From: JAKACA01 sp963769255
Lineage (GTDB): Bacteria > Actinomycetota > Acidimicrobiia > Acidimicrobiales > Bog-793
Length of the DNA: 64,000 nt
Assembly: GCA_963769255.1 (NCBI GenBank)
Contig: CAVYKV010000001.1
Location: 248,001 to 312,000, forward strand
Direction of reading: 5' to 3'
Shown here: positions 8,197-16,554 of the stretch, one piece after another
Layout: every line of letters begins with the position of its first letter
Position numbering within the stretch: the stretch's first letter is position 1
Program-made: the position numbers and the translations under genes
Notes under the pieces: model-generated
Seen by the model: only the letters and a program-made list of their open reading frames with translations
Told to the model about the DNA's origin: nothing
Database searches by the model: none

Positions 8197-9388
8197 TCAG
8201 GTCACGGTCTCCTCGTGGCGAAGTGCCGCCAGCACGGCCGGGCGGAAGCCGGCGGGCGTCACCGTCTCGACCCGCACATCGCCCGAACCGACCCAGGAGG
8301 CCGCCTCCCGCAAGGCGACAGCGAGTCCCGGCAGGACCCGCGGCGTCGTGCCCGGTTCGAGGTGCACGGCCTTGGCGACGAACGAGCCGCCGTCGCGTCC
8401 GGGGTCGACGCGGCCGACGAGGGCGTCGCCCACGAGGAGGGGCATGGAGAAGTAGCCGTGCACGCGCTTGGGTTTCGGCGTGTAGGCCTCCAGCCGGTGC
8501 CGGAAGGCGAAGAGGCGCTCGGTGCGCTCCCGGTCCCAGACGAGCGAGTCGAAGGGCGAGAGGAGGCGCGGGCGGGAGCGCAGCCCGACCGTCGAGGACT
8601 CGAGGAGCGTCGGGTCCGCCCAGGCCGACGACGGCCACCCCTCCACGGCGACCGGGACGAGGCCGAGATCGGGGAGGAACCTGGCCGCGACGGTCGCCGT
8701 GAGGCCGCAATAGGTGGCGAGAATCCTTCCCCGTCGCCACGCCGAGCGCCTCGCCGGAGCGGCGGAGCAGGTAGCGCATCTGGTCGTCCTCGGCGGGCGA
8801 GGCAGCAAGGAGATCCGGAGGGATCGCCCGCTCGGGGAGGTCGTAGATCCGCTGGAAGCCCCGTCGCGCCGTGCACACGGCGTCACCGATGTCGAGCAGC
8901 CACTCGACGGCGATCTTCGTGTCCGACCAGTCCCACCAGGGTCCGCCCCGTTTCGCGCCGCCGAGGCCGTTGGCGCTGAGGGGCCCCTCGGCCCGGAGAC
9001 GGGCGAGGACTTCGCCGGCGATGCGGTCCATGTCGTCGAGGCGGTGCCAGCGACGGCCGCGGCCTCGGCGCTCCTGGCGGCGGAAGCCGTACATGGGCCA
9101 GTCCTCCATGGGAAGCACGCAGGCGGCGTGCGCCCAGTACTCGAAGGCCCGAAAGGGGGGACCGCCCCAGTAGGCCGTCTCGATTTGCTGGCGCCGCACC
9201 GCCCCGAGGCGGGCGTAGGCGACGAGCTCGTGGGAGCGGGCGAGGACGGAGATGGTGTCGAGCTGGACGGCGCGCAGCCGGTGCAGCAGGCCGGCAGGCC
9301 CCCCGGCGAGCCGCCGGCCGAGCAGGCCCTGGGCGGTGAGGGCGAGGCGGCGCGCCTCCCGCCGCGACAGGCTGACCGGAGTCGTCAT
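8197..9388 (-). CDS. Winged-helix DNA glycosylase, AlkZ/YcaQ-like (frame break)
   Basis: This belongs to the HTH_42 family, whose members AlkZ and YcaQ excise alkylated bases and unhook interstrand crosslinks. Around residues 38-60 it reads LRAVQLDTISVLARSHELV. The QLD triplet is the YcaQ-type Q-x-D catalytic motif, rather than the Q-x-Q of antibiotic-cluster AlkZ enzymes. The C-terminal half has SPFDSLVWDRERTERLF and VHGYFSMPLLVGD, both family hallmarks. The frame changes near 8733, between ALGVATG and RILATYCGL, at a GGGGAAGG run; one surplus A would explain it. The start is ATG 9388 (MTTPVSLSRREAR). A general DNA-repair role is likely. Confidence 0.8.
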
Positions 9389-9482
9389 GACGGAGTTATT
9401 AGGTGGCGGCCGCTCGTGGCGCAAACGGCCGGTCCACCGCCCTCGACGGCGGGAGAATGGAGGAAGGACCGGAGGTCTCCCG

Positions 9483-10133
9483 ATGCGCCCATTCACGGAC
9501 CGTTCCGACGCCGGCCGGCGGCTTGCGCCCCTCGTGCTGTCGGCCCACCGTGAGCGCCCGGTCGTGCTGGGTGTGCCGAGGGGTGGCGTGCCGGTGGCGG
9601 CCGAGATCGCCGCCGCCCTCGAGGCGCCCCTCGACGTCATCCTCGTCCGCAAGCTCGGTCTGCCCTGGCACGCCGAGATGGCCATGGGGGCCGTCGGCGA
9701 AGAAGGCGTTCGCGTGCTCAGCGAGGATGTCGTGCGCCGGGCCGGAGTCCGCCCGGGCGAGGTCGCTGCTGTGGAAGCACGCGAGCGGCGGGAGCTGGAA
9801 CGCCGCGCCGAGGACTACCGGCGCCGGCATGCGAGGGTGCCGCTCGACGGCCGGACCGCCATCATCATCGACGACGGGATCGCCACGGGGTCGACCGCCC
9901 GGGCGGCCTGCGACGTGGCGCGTGCCCTCGGTGCCGCCGTCGTCGTCCTCGCCGCACCGGTGGCACCGCTCGCCTCGCTGCTCGAGCTCCGCTCGAGTGC
10001 CGATGACGTCATCTGCTTGCACACGCCGGCCAGTTTCTTCGCGGTGGGCGAATGGTACGAGGACTTCGAGCCGACGAGCGACGCTGAGGTCGTCGCCCTG
10101 CTGGACCGTGCCGCCCGTCGCTCCAGCGCCTGA
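9483..10133 (+). CDS. Phosphoribosyltransferase family protein
   Basis: A 216-residue PRTase-fold protein. The PRPP loop is IIIDDGIATGST (about residues 120-131), preceded by VLGVPRGGVPVAAEIA and LVRKLG, the pattern of the stand-alone PRTases often found near dienelactone hydrolases or phosphate genes. Its substrate is unknown; many such proteins are annotated only as phosphoribosyltransferase. ATG 9483 was chosen because GGAGGT lies 6 nt upstream. A dienelactone hydrolase-family gene follows on the opposite strand. Confidence 0.85.
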   Translation: MRPFTDRSDAGRRLAPLVLSAHRERPVVLGVPRGGVPVAAEIAAALEAPLDVILVRKLGLPWHAEMAMGAVGEEGVRVLSEDVVRRAGVRPGEVAAVEARERRELERRAEDYRRRHARVPLDGRTAIIIDDGIATGSTARAACDVARALGAAVVVLAAPVAPLASLLELRSSADDVICLHTPASFFAVGEWYEDFEPTSDAEVVALLDRAARRSSA

Positions 10134-10153
10134 CGTCCCTGCCGGTCGCTTCC

Positions 10154-10888
10154 TCAGGTGCCCGCCGGACGGTCGCCGTTGAGCCAGCGGGCGAGAAAGG
10201 CGATGGTGCGCGGCCAGGAGTGCCGGGCCGCCTCCGGGTTCGAGAACTGGGCGGCGAAGCTGTTCTCGAAGGCGTGCCCGGCCTCCGGCTGGACGTGGAT
10301 CTCGACGTCGCTGCGGGCTGCGAACGCCTGCCGGATCCGCTCGACGTCCTCCGCCGAGATGTAGGGGTCGGCGCTGCCGAAGTGGAAGAGGATGGGGCAG
10401 GCGATGGCGTCGGCGACCTCGAGGTGCCCGGCGATGCTGGAGCCGTAGTACGACACGCAGCAGGCAGGATCGGACCCCGCCGCCAGCTCGTAGGCGAGGC
10501 CGCCGCCGAGGCAGTAACCCATGGCGGCCGTCAGCCCGGTCACCTCGGGGAGCCGCTTCAAGTGGTCGAGAGCCGCCGCCAGGTCGCTCCGCGTCAGAGC
10601 AGGGTCGACCTCCGAGAAACGCTGCACGAAGCCGAAAGCCTGCTGGAGGCCATCGGCGTCGTGGGCCAGCTCGATGTTCGGCTCCACCCTCCAGAACACG
10701 TCGGGGCACATGACGACATAGCCCTCCTCGGCGAGCGCCTCGGCGCGGTCTCGGAGGAACTCACCGACGCCGAAGATCTCCTGCAGGAGGAGGACGCCTC
10801 CGCCGTTCGGCTCGTCCGGCACGACGACGAGGGCGTCGAAGGCTCCATCGGCGGTGGAGACGGACTCGGTCCGGTGCGTGGTGTCCAT
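10154..10888 (-). CDS. Dienelactone hydrolase family protein
   Basis: A 244-residue alpha/beta hydrolase. The nucleophile is the Cys in GYCLGG (about residue 123), the acid is in GSADPYI, and the His is in EAGHAF. This is the Cys-Asp-His triad typical of dienelactone hydrolases rather than a serine esterase. ILLLQEIFG-like text near residue 35 (VLLLQEIFGVGEFLRD) carries the conserved Glu. True dienelactone hydrolases open lactones in chlorocatechol degradation, but no such pathway is nearby, so the substrate is open. It is probably cytoplasmic. Confidence 0.88.
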   Translation of the reverse strand: MDTTHRTESVSTADGAFDALVVVPDEPNGGGVLLLQEIFGVGEFLRDRAEALAEEGYVVMCPDVFWRVEPNIELAHDADGLQQAFGFVQRFSEVDPALTRSDLAAALDHLKRLPEVTGLTAAMGYCLGGGLAYELAAGSDPACCVSYYGSSIAGHLEVADAIACPILFHFGSADPYISAEDVERIRQAFAARSDVEIHVQPEAGHAFENSFAAQFSNPEAARHSWPRTIAFLARWLNGDRPAGT

Positions 10889-10978
10889 GGCCGAAGGGTA
10901 GTGGGCAGGCGTACGGCCCGGCCCGGGGCCCGGCGGCTCGAGCGGTGACCGCGGCGGCATCGCCGGGCGCCTACCGTC

Positions 10979-11809
10979 GTGTCCGTGCAACCACACCCCA
11001 CGCCGGACGAGCGCGCCCTGCCGGCGGACGTCCTCGCCCGGCGTCGCGTCGCCTTCGAGGGCGCCGTCAACTTCCGGGACGTCGGGGGGTACGCGGCTGC
11101 GGGTGGTCGCGTGACCCGCTGGGGCCGGCTCTACCGCTCGGACGCCCTCGACCGGCTGACGTCCAGCGACCTCGTCGCCTTCCGGCGCCTGGGGATCCGG
11201 GCCGTCTACGACCTGCGGGGCGACGACGAGCGAGCCCGCCGGCCCAACCCGGTGGCGTCCGAGCAGATCGCCCTCGAGAGCGGCGTGCCCCGGCAGGAAT
11301 TCGTCGACGGGAGCATCCTCGAGACGGCGGCGGACGCCGAGGGGCGTCTCTGCGAGGTGTACCTCGCCATCCTCGCCACGGCGGCGCCGCTCTTCGGCCG
11401 GCTCTACGCCTCGCTCGCCGCGGAGGGACGGCTTCCTGCCGTCATCCATTGCGCCGGCGGGAAGGACCGCACGGGCCTCGCGTCGGCCCTGCTGCTCGGT
11501 TGGCTGGGGGTGGACCGGGAGACCGTGCTCGACGACTACGAGCTCACGGACCGCTCGCAGACGGCGGCGCGCCACGCCGAGGTGCTCGCCCGCTTCGTCT
11601 CGCTCGGCATGTCGGAGGCGGCGGCGGGCGCCCTCCTCAGCTCGCCGCGCTGGGTCATGGCGACGGCGCTCGACACGGTCGAGGAGCGCTACGGCGGCGT
11701 CGACACCTACCTGCGGGAGGCCGGCGGGCTGACGGCCGCCACCCTCGAGACCTTGAGCCGGTTGCTGCTGGAGGAGGCGCCGGCACCGTCCGCCGAGGGC
11801 GCGACGTGA
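10979..11809 (+). CDS. Tyrosine-protein phosphatase (DSP/IphP-like)
   Basis: A 276-residue protein with the cysteine phosphatase P-loop HCAGGKDRTG (about residues 158-167), preceded by NFRDVGGY and GRLYRSDAL, the N-terminal signatures of the IphP/PtpB group of bacterial phosphatases. Members act on phosphotyrosine or phosphoinositides. The start is GTG 10979. The stop overlaps the start of the following HAD phosphatase gene (GTGA), giving a two-phosphatase operon. No signal peptide is seen. Confidence 0.88.
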   Translation: MSVQPHPTPDERALPADVLARRRVAFEGAVNFRDVGGYAAAGGRVTRWGRLYRSDALDRLTSSDLVAFRRLGIRAVYDLRGDDERARRPNPVASEQIALESGVPRQEFVDGSILETAADAEGRLCEVYLAILATAAPLFGRLYASLAAEGRLPAVIHCAGGKDRTGLASALLLGWLGVDRETVLDDYELTDRSQTAARHAEVLARFVSLGMSEAAAGALLSSPRWVMATALDTVEERYGGVDTYLREAGGLTAATLETLSRLLLEEAPAPSAEGAT

Positions 11810-12522
11810 GGGACATCGAGCTTCCCCGTCTCGCCGTCTTCCTCGACTTCGACGGCACCGTCACCGTGTACGACACCGGTGTCCACCTCCTGGAGCGGCT
11901 CGCCTCCGGGCAGTGGCGGCAGTTCGAGGAGGCCTACGCCACCGGCAGGATCGGGAGCAGGGAGTGCATGACGGGGGAGTGGGCGCTCCTGCCGAGGGAC
12001 CGGGAACGAGTCGAGGCGGTCGTGTCGGAGATCGCCGTCGACGACGGGTTCCTACCCCTCGTCGCCTTCCTGCAAGGTGGCGGTGCGGAGGTCTCGATCC
12101 TCTCGGACGGCTTCGGCTTCCATGCCGAGAGCGTGGCCGCCGCTGCCGGAATCGCCGCCGTCACGAACGCCATCGACTGGGCGTCCTGGACGGTCCGCTA
12201 CCCGAACGAGGTCGGAAGCTGTGAGTGCGCCGAGTGCGGCACCTGCAAGCGGGAGCCGATCCGGCAGGCCTCCTCCCGGGGACGCACGACCGTGCTCGTC
12301 GGCGACGGCACGAGCGACCTGAAGGCGGCGTCGGTCGCCGACGTCGTGTTCGCCAAGGCGGACCTGGCGGCCTGGTGTGAAGCCGAAGGCGTGCCGTTCG
12401 AGCCCTTCTCCGGCCTCGGCGACGTCGAGCGGGCGCTGCGGAGCTGGTCTCAGCCGCCGATCGGGAGCGCCCAGCCCGGGCGGGGGACGAGGCAGAACGG
12501 ATGGCCCGCCGGGTCGGCGTAG
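11806..12522 (+). CDS. HAD-IB family phosphatase (MtnX-like)
   Basis: A 238-residue HAD-superfamily phosphatase. Motif I is FLDFDGTVT (residues 11-19), with the two catalytic Asp. Motif II is the Ser in ILSDGF. Motif III/IV is VGDGTSDLKAA. A CECAECGTC cluster between motifs II and IV provides four cysteines and could bind a metal; MtnX-like proteins often carry such cysteines. Related enzymes dephosphorylate methionine-salvage or phosphoserine-type substrates. The GTG start overlaps the upstream phosphatase stop. The last 70 bp overlap the convergent glyoxalase gene. Confidence 0.82.
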   Translation: MRDIELPRLAVFLDFDGTVTVYDTGVHLLERLASGQWRQFEEAYATGRIGSRECMTGEWALLPRDRERVEAVVSEIAVDDGFLPLVAFLQGGGAEVSILSDGFGFHAESVAAAAGIAAVTNAIDWASWTVRYPNEVGSCECAECGTCKREPIRQASSRGRTTVLVGDGTSDLKAASVADVVFAKADLAAWCEAEGVPFEPFSGLGDVERALRSWSQPPIGSAQPGRGTRQNGWPAGSA

Positions 12523-12835
12523 ACGTGGTCCTCGGCGCTGAGGAGCCGAGCGCCGAGGGCGAGGACGGCCTCGCCCGCTGCGCTGACGTCGTCGACCATG
12601 ACGTCGAGGTGGATCTGCTGCGACGAGGCGGGATCCGGCCAGCGAGGCGGCAGGTGATCGGGGGCGAGCTGGAAGGCGATGCCGGAGGTCGTATCGCTCG
12701 CCGCCACGACGACCCAGTCCTCGCTCGCGTAGGTGACGGGCAACCCGAGGAGATCGGAGTAGAAGGCGGCCAGCCGTCGTGGCTCGGCGCAGTCGACGAC
12801 GACGTGGTGGAGGCGTCCGATGATGGACTCATCAT
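12450..12835 (-). CDS. Glyoxalase/bleomycin-resistance (VOC) family protein, frame break near start
   Basis: The visible core matches a VOC-fold protein: VVVDCAEPRRLAAFYSDLLGLPV, then IHLDVMVDD and YADPAGHPFCLVPRPG, the last being the classic C-terminal Asp-Pro-x-Gly-x-x-Phe pattern. The natural start is probably the ATGATG at 12830-12835, but the frame from there reaches IGRLHHVVVD only if one base is added or removed near 12822. Upstream of that point the core frame has no usable start codon. I treat it as one gene with an indel. The substrate is unknown. Confidence 0.65.
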
Positions 12836-12878
12836 GCCGTACCCGCCGGCCCTGGCGGGGGCAGCCGTCTCCTGGTTG

Positions 12879-13283
12879 TCAGCTGCCGGACAGGAAGTGC
12901 AGGAGAAGGCTTCGGCGGGGGTTGTCGACGTTCGGATCGACGACGACGACGGACTGCCACGTCCCGAGGACGGGTTGCCCGTCCCGCACGGCGAGCACGA
13001 GCGAGGGGCTGACGAAGGCGGGGAGCACGTGGTCCGCCCCGTGTCCCTTCGAGCCATGGCGGTGCCGGTAGTGGTCGTCCCGGGGCAGTAAGCGCCCGAT
13101 CGCCTCCTCCAGATCCGCCTCGGATCCCGACGCCGTCTCCATGAGGGCGAGACCCGCCGTGGCGTGCGGCAGGAAGACGTGGCAGAGCCCGTCGCCCCTG
13201 CCGGCGCAAAACGCTCGCACCTCGCCGGTGACCTCGGTCACGAAGCGCCCGTCGGTGTGGAGCTCGATCTCGGCGCTGTCCAT
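12879..13283 (-). CDS. YjbQ family protein (UPF0047)
   Basis: A 134-residue protein of normal length for the YjbQ/UPF0047 family. It has CHVFLPHATAGLALMETASG, then the His-rich DDHYRHRHGSKGHGADHVLPAFVSPSLVLAV, then GTWQSVVVVDPN, which are the family's conserved blocks. The histidines form a metal-binding pocket. Some members are annotated as secondary thiamine-phosphate synthase, but the physiological role is uncertain. It is divergent from the phosphopantetheinyl transferase, the two start codons being 12 bp apart. Confidence 0.9.
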   Translation of the reverse strand: MDSAEIELHTDGRFVTEVTGEVRAFCAGRGDGLCHVFLPHATAGLALMETASGSEADLEEAIGRLLPRDDHYRHRHGSKGHGADHVLPAFVSPSLVLAVRDGQPVLGTWQSVVVVDPNVDNPRRSLLLHFLSGS

Positions 13284-13295
13284 GCTGCGCACCCT

Positions 13296-14042
13296 ATGAC
13301 GCCTCCTCCGCCACGCGGACAGACTGTCGCCGTGGATGGCGCTTGCGGCCTCGAGCTCCTCCTCCTCGAGCTGCGCCCCGGCACCGAGCTCAACTCGGAC
13401 CGAGCTGTGCTCTCGGTGAGCGAACACGAACGGGCGGCGGCGCTGCGCACGGACGAGCTCCGCGCCGAGTTCGTGGCGAGTCGGGCTTTCCTCCGTCGCC
13501 TCCTCGGGCGGCGGCTCGGCGTGGCGCCCGAGGACGTTCCGCTCGGCGAGGGGCCGGCAGGCAAGCCGGAGCTGGCCGCCCCCCGTCGGGACCGCCTCCG
13601 CTTCAGCACGTCGCGATCGGGCGGGCTGGCCCTGTTCGCCGTCACCGTAGGCCGCGAGGTCGGCGTCGACATCGAGGTCCTCCGAGCCGATGGCGATGAG
13701 TTGGCAATCGAGCGCCGTTTCCTTGCGCCCGCCGAGCAAGCGAGACTGGCGTCTCCCGCAGGCGCCGAGCGTCTCCGGGCGGTCACGCGGTACTGGGCAC
13801 GCAAGGAGGCGTTCCTCAAGGCGGCGGGGGTCGGTCTCTGGGCACCCTGGCGTTGCATCGACACCTCGGGTTCCACCGTCCGGCTGACCGATGATGCCCT
13901 GCAGCTCGCCGGCGGATCCTGGAGTCTGCTCGACCTCGACGTCCCCGCTTCCCACGTCGCCGCCGTGTGCCTGTCGGGGCAGCTCGCCTCGGCGTTTCGG
14001 CCGGAAGTCCGTGGCGCCGAAGAAGGGACTTTGGACCCTTGA
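13296..14042 (+). CDS. 4'-phosphopantetheinyl transferase (Sfp type)
   Basis: This enzyme would move the phosphopantetheine arm of CoA to a carrier protein. The 248-residue length fits the Sfp group. The Mg-binding motif VGVDIE is near residue 126, and WARKEAFLKAAGVGL (about residues 168-182) is the second signature, with the catalytic Glu and Lys. No PKS, NRPS or fatty-acid genes are in the window, so the target is unknown. The 3' end carries a DosR-like box for the hydrogenase operon that starts 31 bp downstream. Confidence 0.88.
   Translation: MTPPPPRGQTVAVDGACGLELLLLELRPGTELNSDRAVLSVSEHERAAALRTDELRAEFVASRAFLRRLLGRRLGVAPEDVPLGEGPAGKPELAAPRRDRLRFSTSRSGGLALFAVTVGREVGVDIEVLRADGDELAIERRFLAPAEQARLASPAGAERLRAVTRYWARKEAFLKAAGVGLWAPWRCIDTSGSTVRLTDDALQLAGGSWSLLDLDVPASHVAAVCLSGQLASAFRPEVRGAEEGTLDP
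14025..14038 (+). promoter_or_regulatory. DosR-like box upstream of the hydrogenase operon
   Basis: GGGACT-TT-GGACCC matches 12 of 14 positions of the mycobacterial dormancy (DosR) core GGGACT-WW-AGTCCC. It lies 36 bp before the hydB start codon, inside the 3' end of the upstream gene. In Mycobacterium smegmatis a group 3b hydrogenase is reported to be DosR-controlled under hypoxia, which fits. Confidence 0.55.
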
Positions 14043-14073
14043 GAAATCGAGAGGGATCAGGCAGTGTCGTCTC

Positions 14074-15240
14074 GTGACAGTCCTCCCCGCGCCGCCTCGC
14101 GTCCAGGTTGTCATCGGTCCTGACGGCCTCGACGAGTTGTTCGCGGCCCTTTCCGCTGAGGACTACGAGGTGCTCGGGCCGACCGTCCGGGACGGCTCGA
14201 TCGTCATCGGACCGATCACGAGCAGCGCGCATCTCCCACGTGGGTTCGGCGACACGCAGGAGCCGGGGCGCTATCGGCTCGTCGAGCGTGAGGACGACGC
14301 CTACTTCGGCTTCGCCACGCCGGCCGGGACCTGGAAGCAGTTTCTCTTCCCGCCTCGTTCCGTGCTGTGGCGCTCTCGCCTGGAGGATGGGCGCGTCATC
14401 TTCGAGGAAGTGCCTCAAGGGCCGGCGAAACGGGCCTTTCTCGGCATCCGCGCCTGCGATCTCGCCGCCATCGCCGTGCAGGACCGCGTGTTCCTGGACG
14501 GTGAGTGCACGGAGCCGGTCTACGCCGGTCGGCGCGACGGCCTCTTCCTCATCGGGGTGAATTGCGGCGACCCCGCCGCCACGTGTTTCTGCGCCTCCAT
14601 GGGGACGGGTCCGTCCGTGCAGGACGGCGCCGACCTCGTCCTCACCGAGCTGGAGGCGTCCGATCCCGTGCGGCACCGCTTCCTCGTCGACGCCGTCAGC
14701 GAACACGGCCGAGCCGTCGCCGAGCAGCTGACGTCGGTCGCCGCCGTCCTCACCGACGTCGAAGCGGCCGAGGCCGTGACGCAGTCGGCCGTGAGTCACA
14801 TGCAACGGTCCATGAACACGGCCGACCTTCCCCTCCTCCTGCGCAACGCGGCCAACCACCCCCGTTGGGACGACGTGGCGAGCCGGTGCCTCTCGTGCGG
14901 CAACTGCACGATGGCGTGCCCGACGTGCTTCTGCGCCGACGTGGCGGACGAGCCGAACGCCGCAACGGGCGTGGACGAGCGGGTGCGCGAGTGGTCCTCC
15001 TGCTTCCAGCTGAGCCATTCCTACCTGCACGGCGGCTCGCTGCGCGTCTCGACGAAGTCGCGCTACCGGCAATGGATGACGCACAAGCTCTCGACCTGGT
15101 GGGATCAATTCGGTATGTCCGGTTGCGTCGGGTGCGGTCGTTGCATCGCCTGGTGCCCTGTCGGCATCGACATCACTGAAGAGGTCCGAGCCATCCGCGG
15201 GAACGAGGAGGCCGCCCTGGAGAAGGAGGACGCATCATGA
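14074..15240 (+). CDS. hydB: Group 3b [NiFe] hydrogenase, beta (iron-sulfur) subunit
   Basis: This 388-residue protein is the electron-transfer beta subunit of a cytoplasmic NADP-linked (sulf)hydrogenase, carrying electrons between the small subunit and the flavin subunit. Two C-terminal [4Fe-4S] motifs are visible, CLSCGNCTMACPTCFC (about residues 272-287) and CVGCGRCIAWCP (about residues 350-361). An N-terminal region with RACDLAAIAVQD and NCGDPAATCFCAS adds further cysteines. The order beta, gamma, delta, alpha is that of Pyrococcus sulfhydrogenase. The start is GTG 14074. It leads an operon in which nearly every junction is an ATGA overlap. Confidence 0.9.
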   Translation: MTVLPAPPRVQVVIGPDGLDELFAALSAEDYEVLGPTVRDGSIVIGPITSSAHLPRGFGDTQEPGRYRLVEREDDAYFGFATPAGTWKQFLFPPRSVLWRSRLEDGRVIFEEVPQGPAKRAFLGIRACDLAAIAVQDRVFLDGECTEPVYAGRRDGLFLIGVNCGDPAATCFCASMGTGPSVQDGADLVLTELEASDPVRHRFLVDAVSEHGRAVAEQLTSVAAVLTDVEAAEAVTQSAVSHMQRSMNTADLPLLLRNAANHPRWDDVASRCLSCGNCTMACPTCFCADVADEPNAATGVDERVREWSSCFQLSHSYLHGGSLRVSTKSRYRQWMTHKLSTWWDQFGMSGCVGCGRCIAWCPVGIDITEEVRAIRGNEEAALEKEDAS

Positions 15241-15707
15241 CGCCCAGCACGCTGGCCGAGGAGCTCGCCACCCACCGCTTCTTCGAAGCCTTCCCGGAGG
15301 ATCTCCGCAGGCGTCTCGCCCAATGCGCCAACAACGTCGTCTTCGATGCCGGTGCCGTCCTGTGCACAGAAGGAACGCCCGCCAAGAGCTTCTTCGCCCT
15401 GCGCGCCGGCAGGGTCAACGTCGGCGTCTACGTCCCGAGCAAGGGTCTTGTCACTCTCGAGACGCTGCAGAGCGGCGACATCATGGGATGGTCCTGGGTG
15501 CTGCCGCCCTACCGCTGGCACTTCGACGCCGTCGCCGTCGAGCAGGTGCGCGCCGTCGAGCTGCACGCCGACTGCCTGCTGCCGTACTTCGAGGAGAACC
15601 CGGCCGCCGGCTACCACCTCATGACGGCCGTGGCCAGGATCATGGAGGAGCGCCTCGAGTCGGCACGCATACGGCTCCTCGACCTCTTCGGGCGGGAAGA
15701 TGCCTGA
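15237..15707 (+). CDS. Stand-alone cyclic-nucleotide-binding (CAP-like) domain protein
   Basis: The 156-residue protein is a single cNMP-binding beta-roll: FFEAFPEDLRRRLAQCANNVVFDAGAVLCTEG, FFALRAGRVNVGVYV, and LQSGDIMGWSWVLPPYRW in place of the usual phosphate-binding cassette. The long C-helix (YHLMTAVARIMEERLESARIRLLDLFG) ends the protein, and no DNA-binding helix-turn-helix follows, so it is not a normal Crp/Fnr transcription factor. It is embedded between the beta and gamma subunit genes with 4- and 8-bp overlaps, so it should be made with the enzyme. It may be an allosteric or assembly partner, which is inference. Without the cassette Arg, binding of cAMP itself is doubtful. Confidence 0.85.
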   Translation: MTPSTLAEELATHRFFEAFPEDLRRRLAQCANNVVFDAGAVLCTEGTPAKSFFALRAGRVNVGVYVPSKGLVTLETLQSGDIMGWSWVLPPYRWHFDAVAVEQVRAVELHADCLLPYFEENPAAGYHLMTAVARIMEERLESARIRLLDLFGREDA

Positions 15708-16554
15708 CGTCGCCGAGGCGCCCGTCGTCACACGGAGCGACCCCATGCTGCCGCTCCTCTATCACGTGACGGAGACCCGCCACGAGACGGACGAGACGGT
15801 GACGATGGTCCTCGCCCCGGACGGACCGACCATCGAGCCGATCGGCCCGGGGCAGTTCAACATGCTCTGGACGTGGGGGGCGGGCGAGGTGCCCATCTCC
15901 GTGAGCGAGTGCGGGCCCAATGGCGATCTCGTCCACACGATCCGCGATGTGGGCGGCGTGACGTCGGTGCTCTGCGCCAAGGCTCCCGGCGACACCGTCG
16001 GCGTACGCGGTCCCTTCGGCCGCGGCTGGGATCTGGAAGCGGCCAAAGGCCGGGACCTCGTCCTCGTCGCCGGGGGCATCGGCCTCGCACCGCTCCGCCC
16101 GGTCGTCCACTACGTGCTCGCCCATCGTTCCCAGTTCGGCGAGGTGTCGCTCGTCATGGGTGCACGCACGCCGGAGGAGCTCGTCTTCCGCTCCGAGCTC
16201 GACGGCTGGTGGCACGACGGTGTCATCACCGTACGCACGATCGTCGACCGGGGCTCGCCCGGCTGGGAGGGCAACATCGGCATCGTCACGAACGAGCTCC
16301 CCCGTGTGAACGTCGACCGGGAGCGCACCGTGGCGATGATCTGCGGCCCCGAGGTCATGATGCGCTTCGTCGCCCTCAACCTCGTGGAACGGGGGGTGAC
16401 GCCGGGCCGCATCCAGGTCTCGCTCGAGCGCAACATGCAGTGCGCCATCCAGCTCTGCGGTCACTGCCAGCTCGCCGGCTACTTCGTCTGCACGGACGGG
16501 CCCGTCGTCACCTGGGGCGCCGCCATGCCGTTGCTGGAGGTACGCGAGCTATGA
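15700..16554 (+). CDS. hydG: Group 3b hydrogenase, gamma (FAD/NAD(P)H) subunit
   Basis: This 284-residue subunit exchanges electrons with NAD(P)H. It has a ferredoxin-reductase fold. The FAD part includes IGPGQFNMLWTWG and VPISVSECGP, the NAD(P) part LVAGGIGLAPLRPV (about residues 124-137) and AMICGPEVMM. The C-terminal [2Fe-2S] motif is CAIQLCGHCQLAGYFVC, as in PyrK and HydG. The start, ATG 15700, overlaps the stop of the cNMP-binding gene by 8 bp. Confidence 0.92.
   Translation: MPDVAEAPVVTRSDPMLPLLYHVTETRHETDETVTMVLAPDGPTIEPIGPGQFNMLWTWGAGEVPISVSECGPNGDLVHTIRDVGGVTSVLCAKAPGDTVGVRGPFGRGWDLEAAKGRDLVLVAGGIGLAPLRPVVHYVLAHRSQFGEVSLVMGARTPEELVFRSELDGWWHDGVITVRTIVDRGSPGWEGNIGIVTNELPRVNVDRERTVAMICGPEVMMRFVALNLVERGVTPGRIQVSLERNMQCAIQLCGHCQLAGYFVCTDGPVVTWGAAMPLLEVREL

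Noticed and set aside
15237..15707. Crp/Fnr transcription factor of the hydrogenase operon
   Set aside because: The protein ends after the C-helix; there is no helix-turn-helix.
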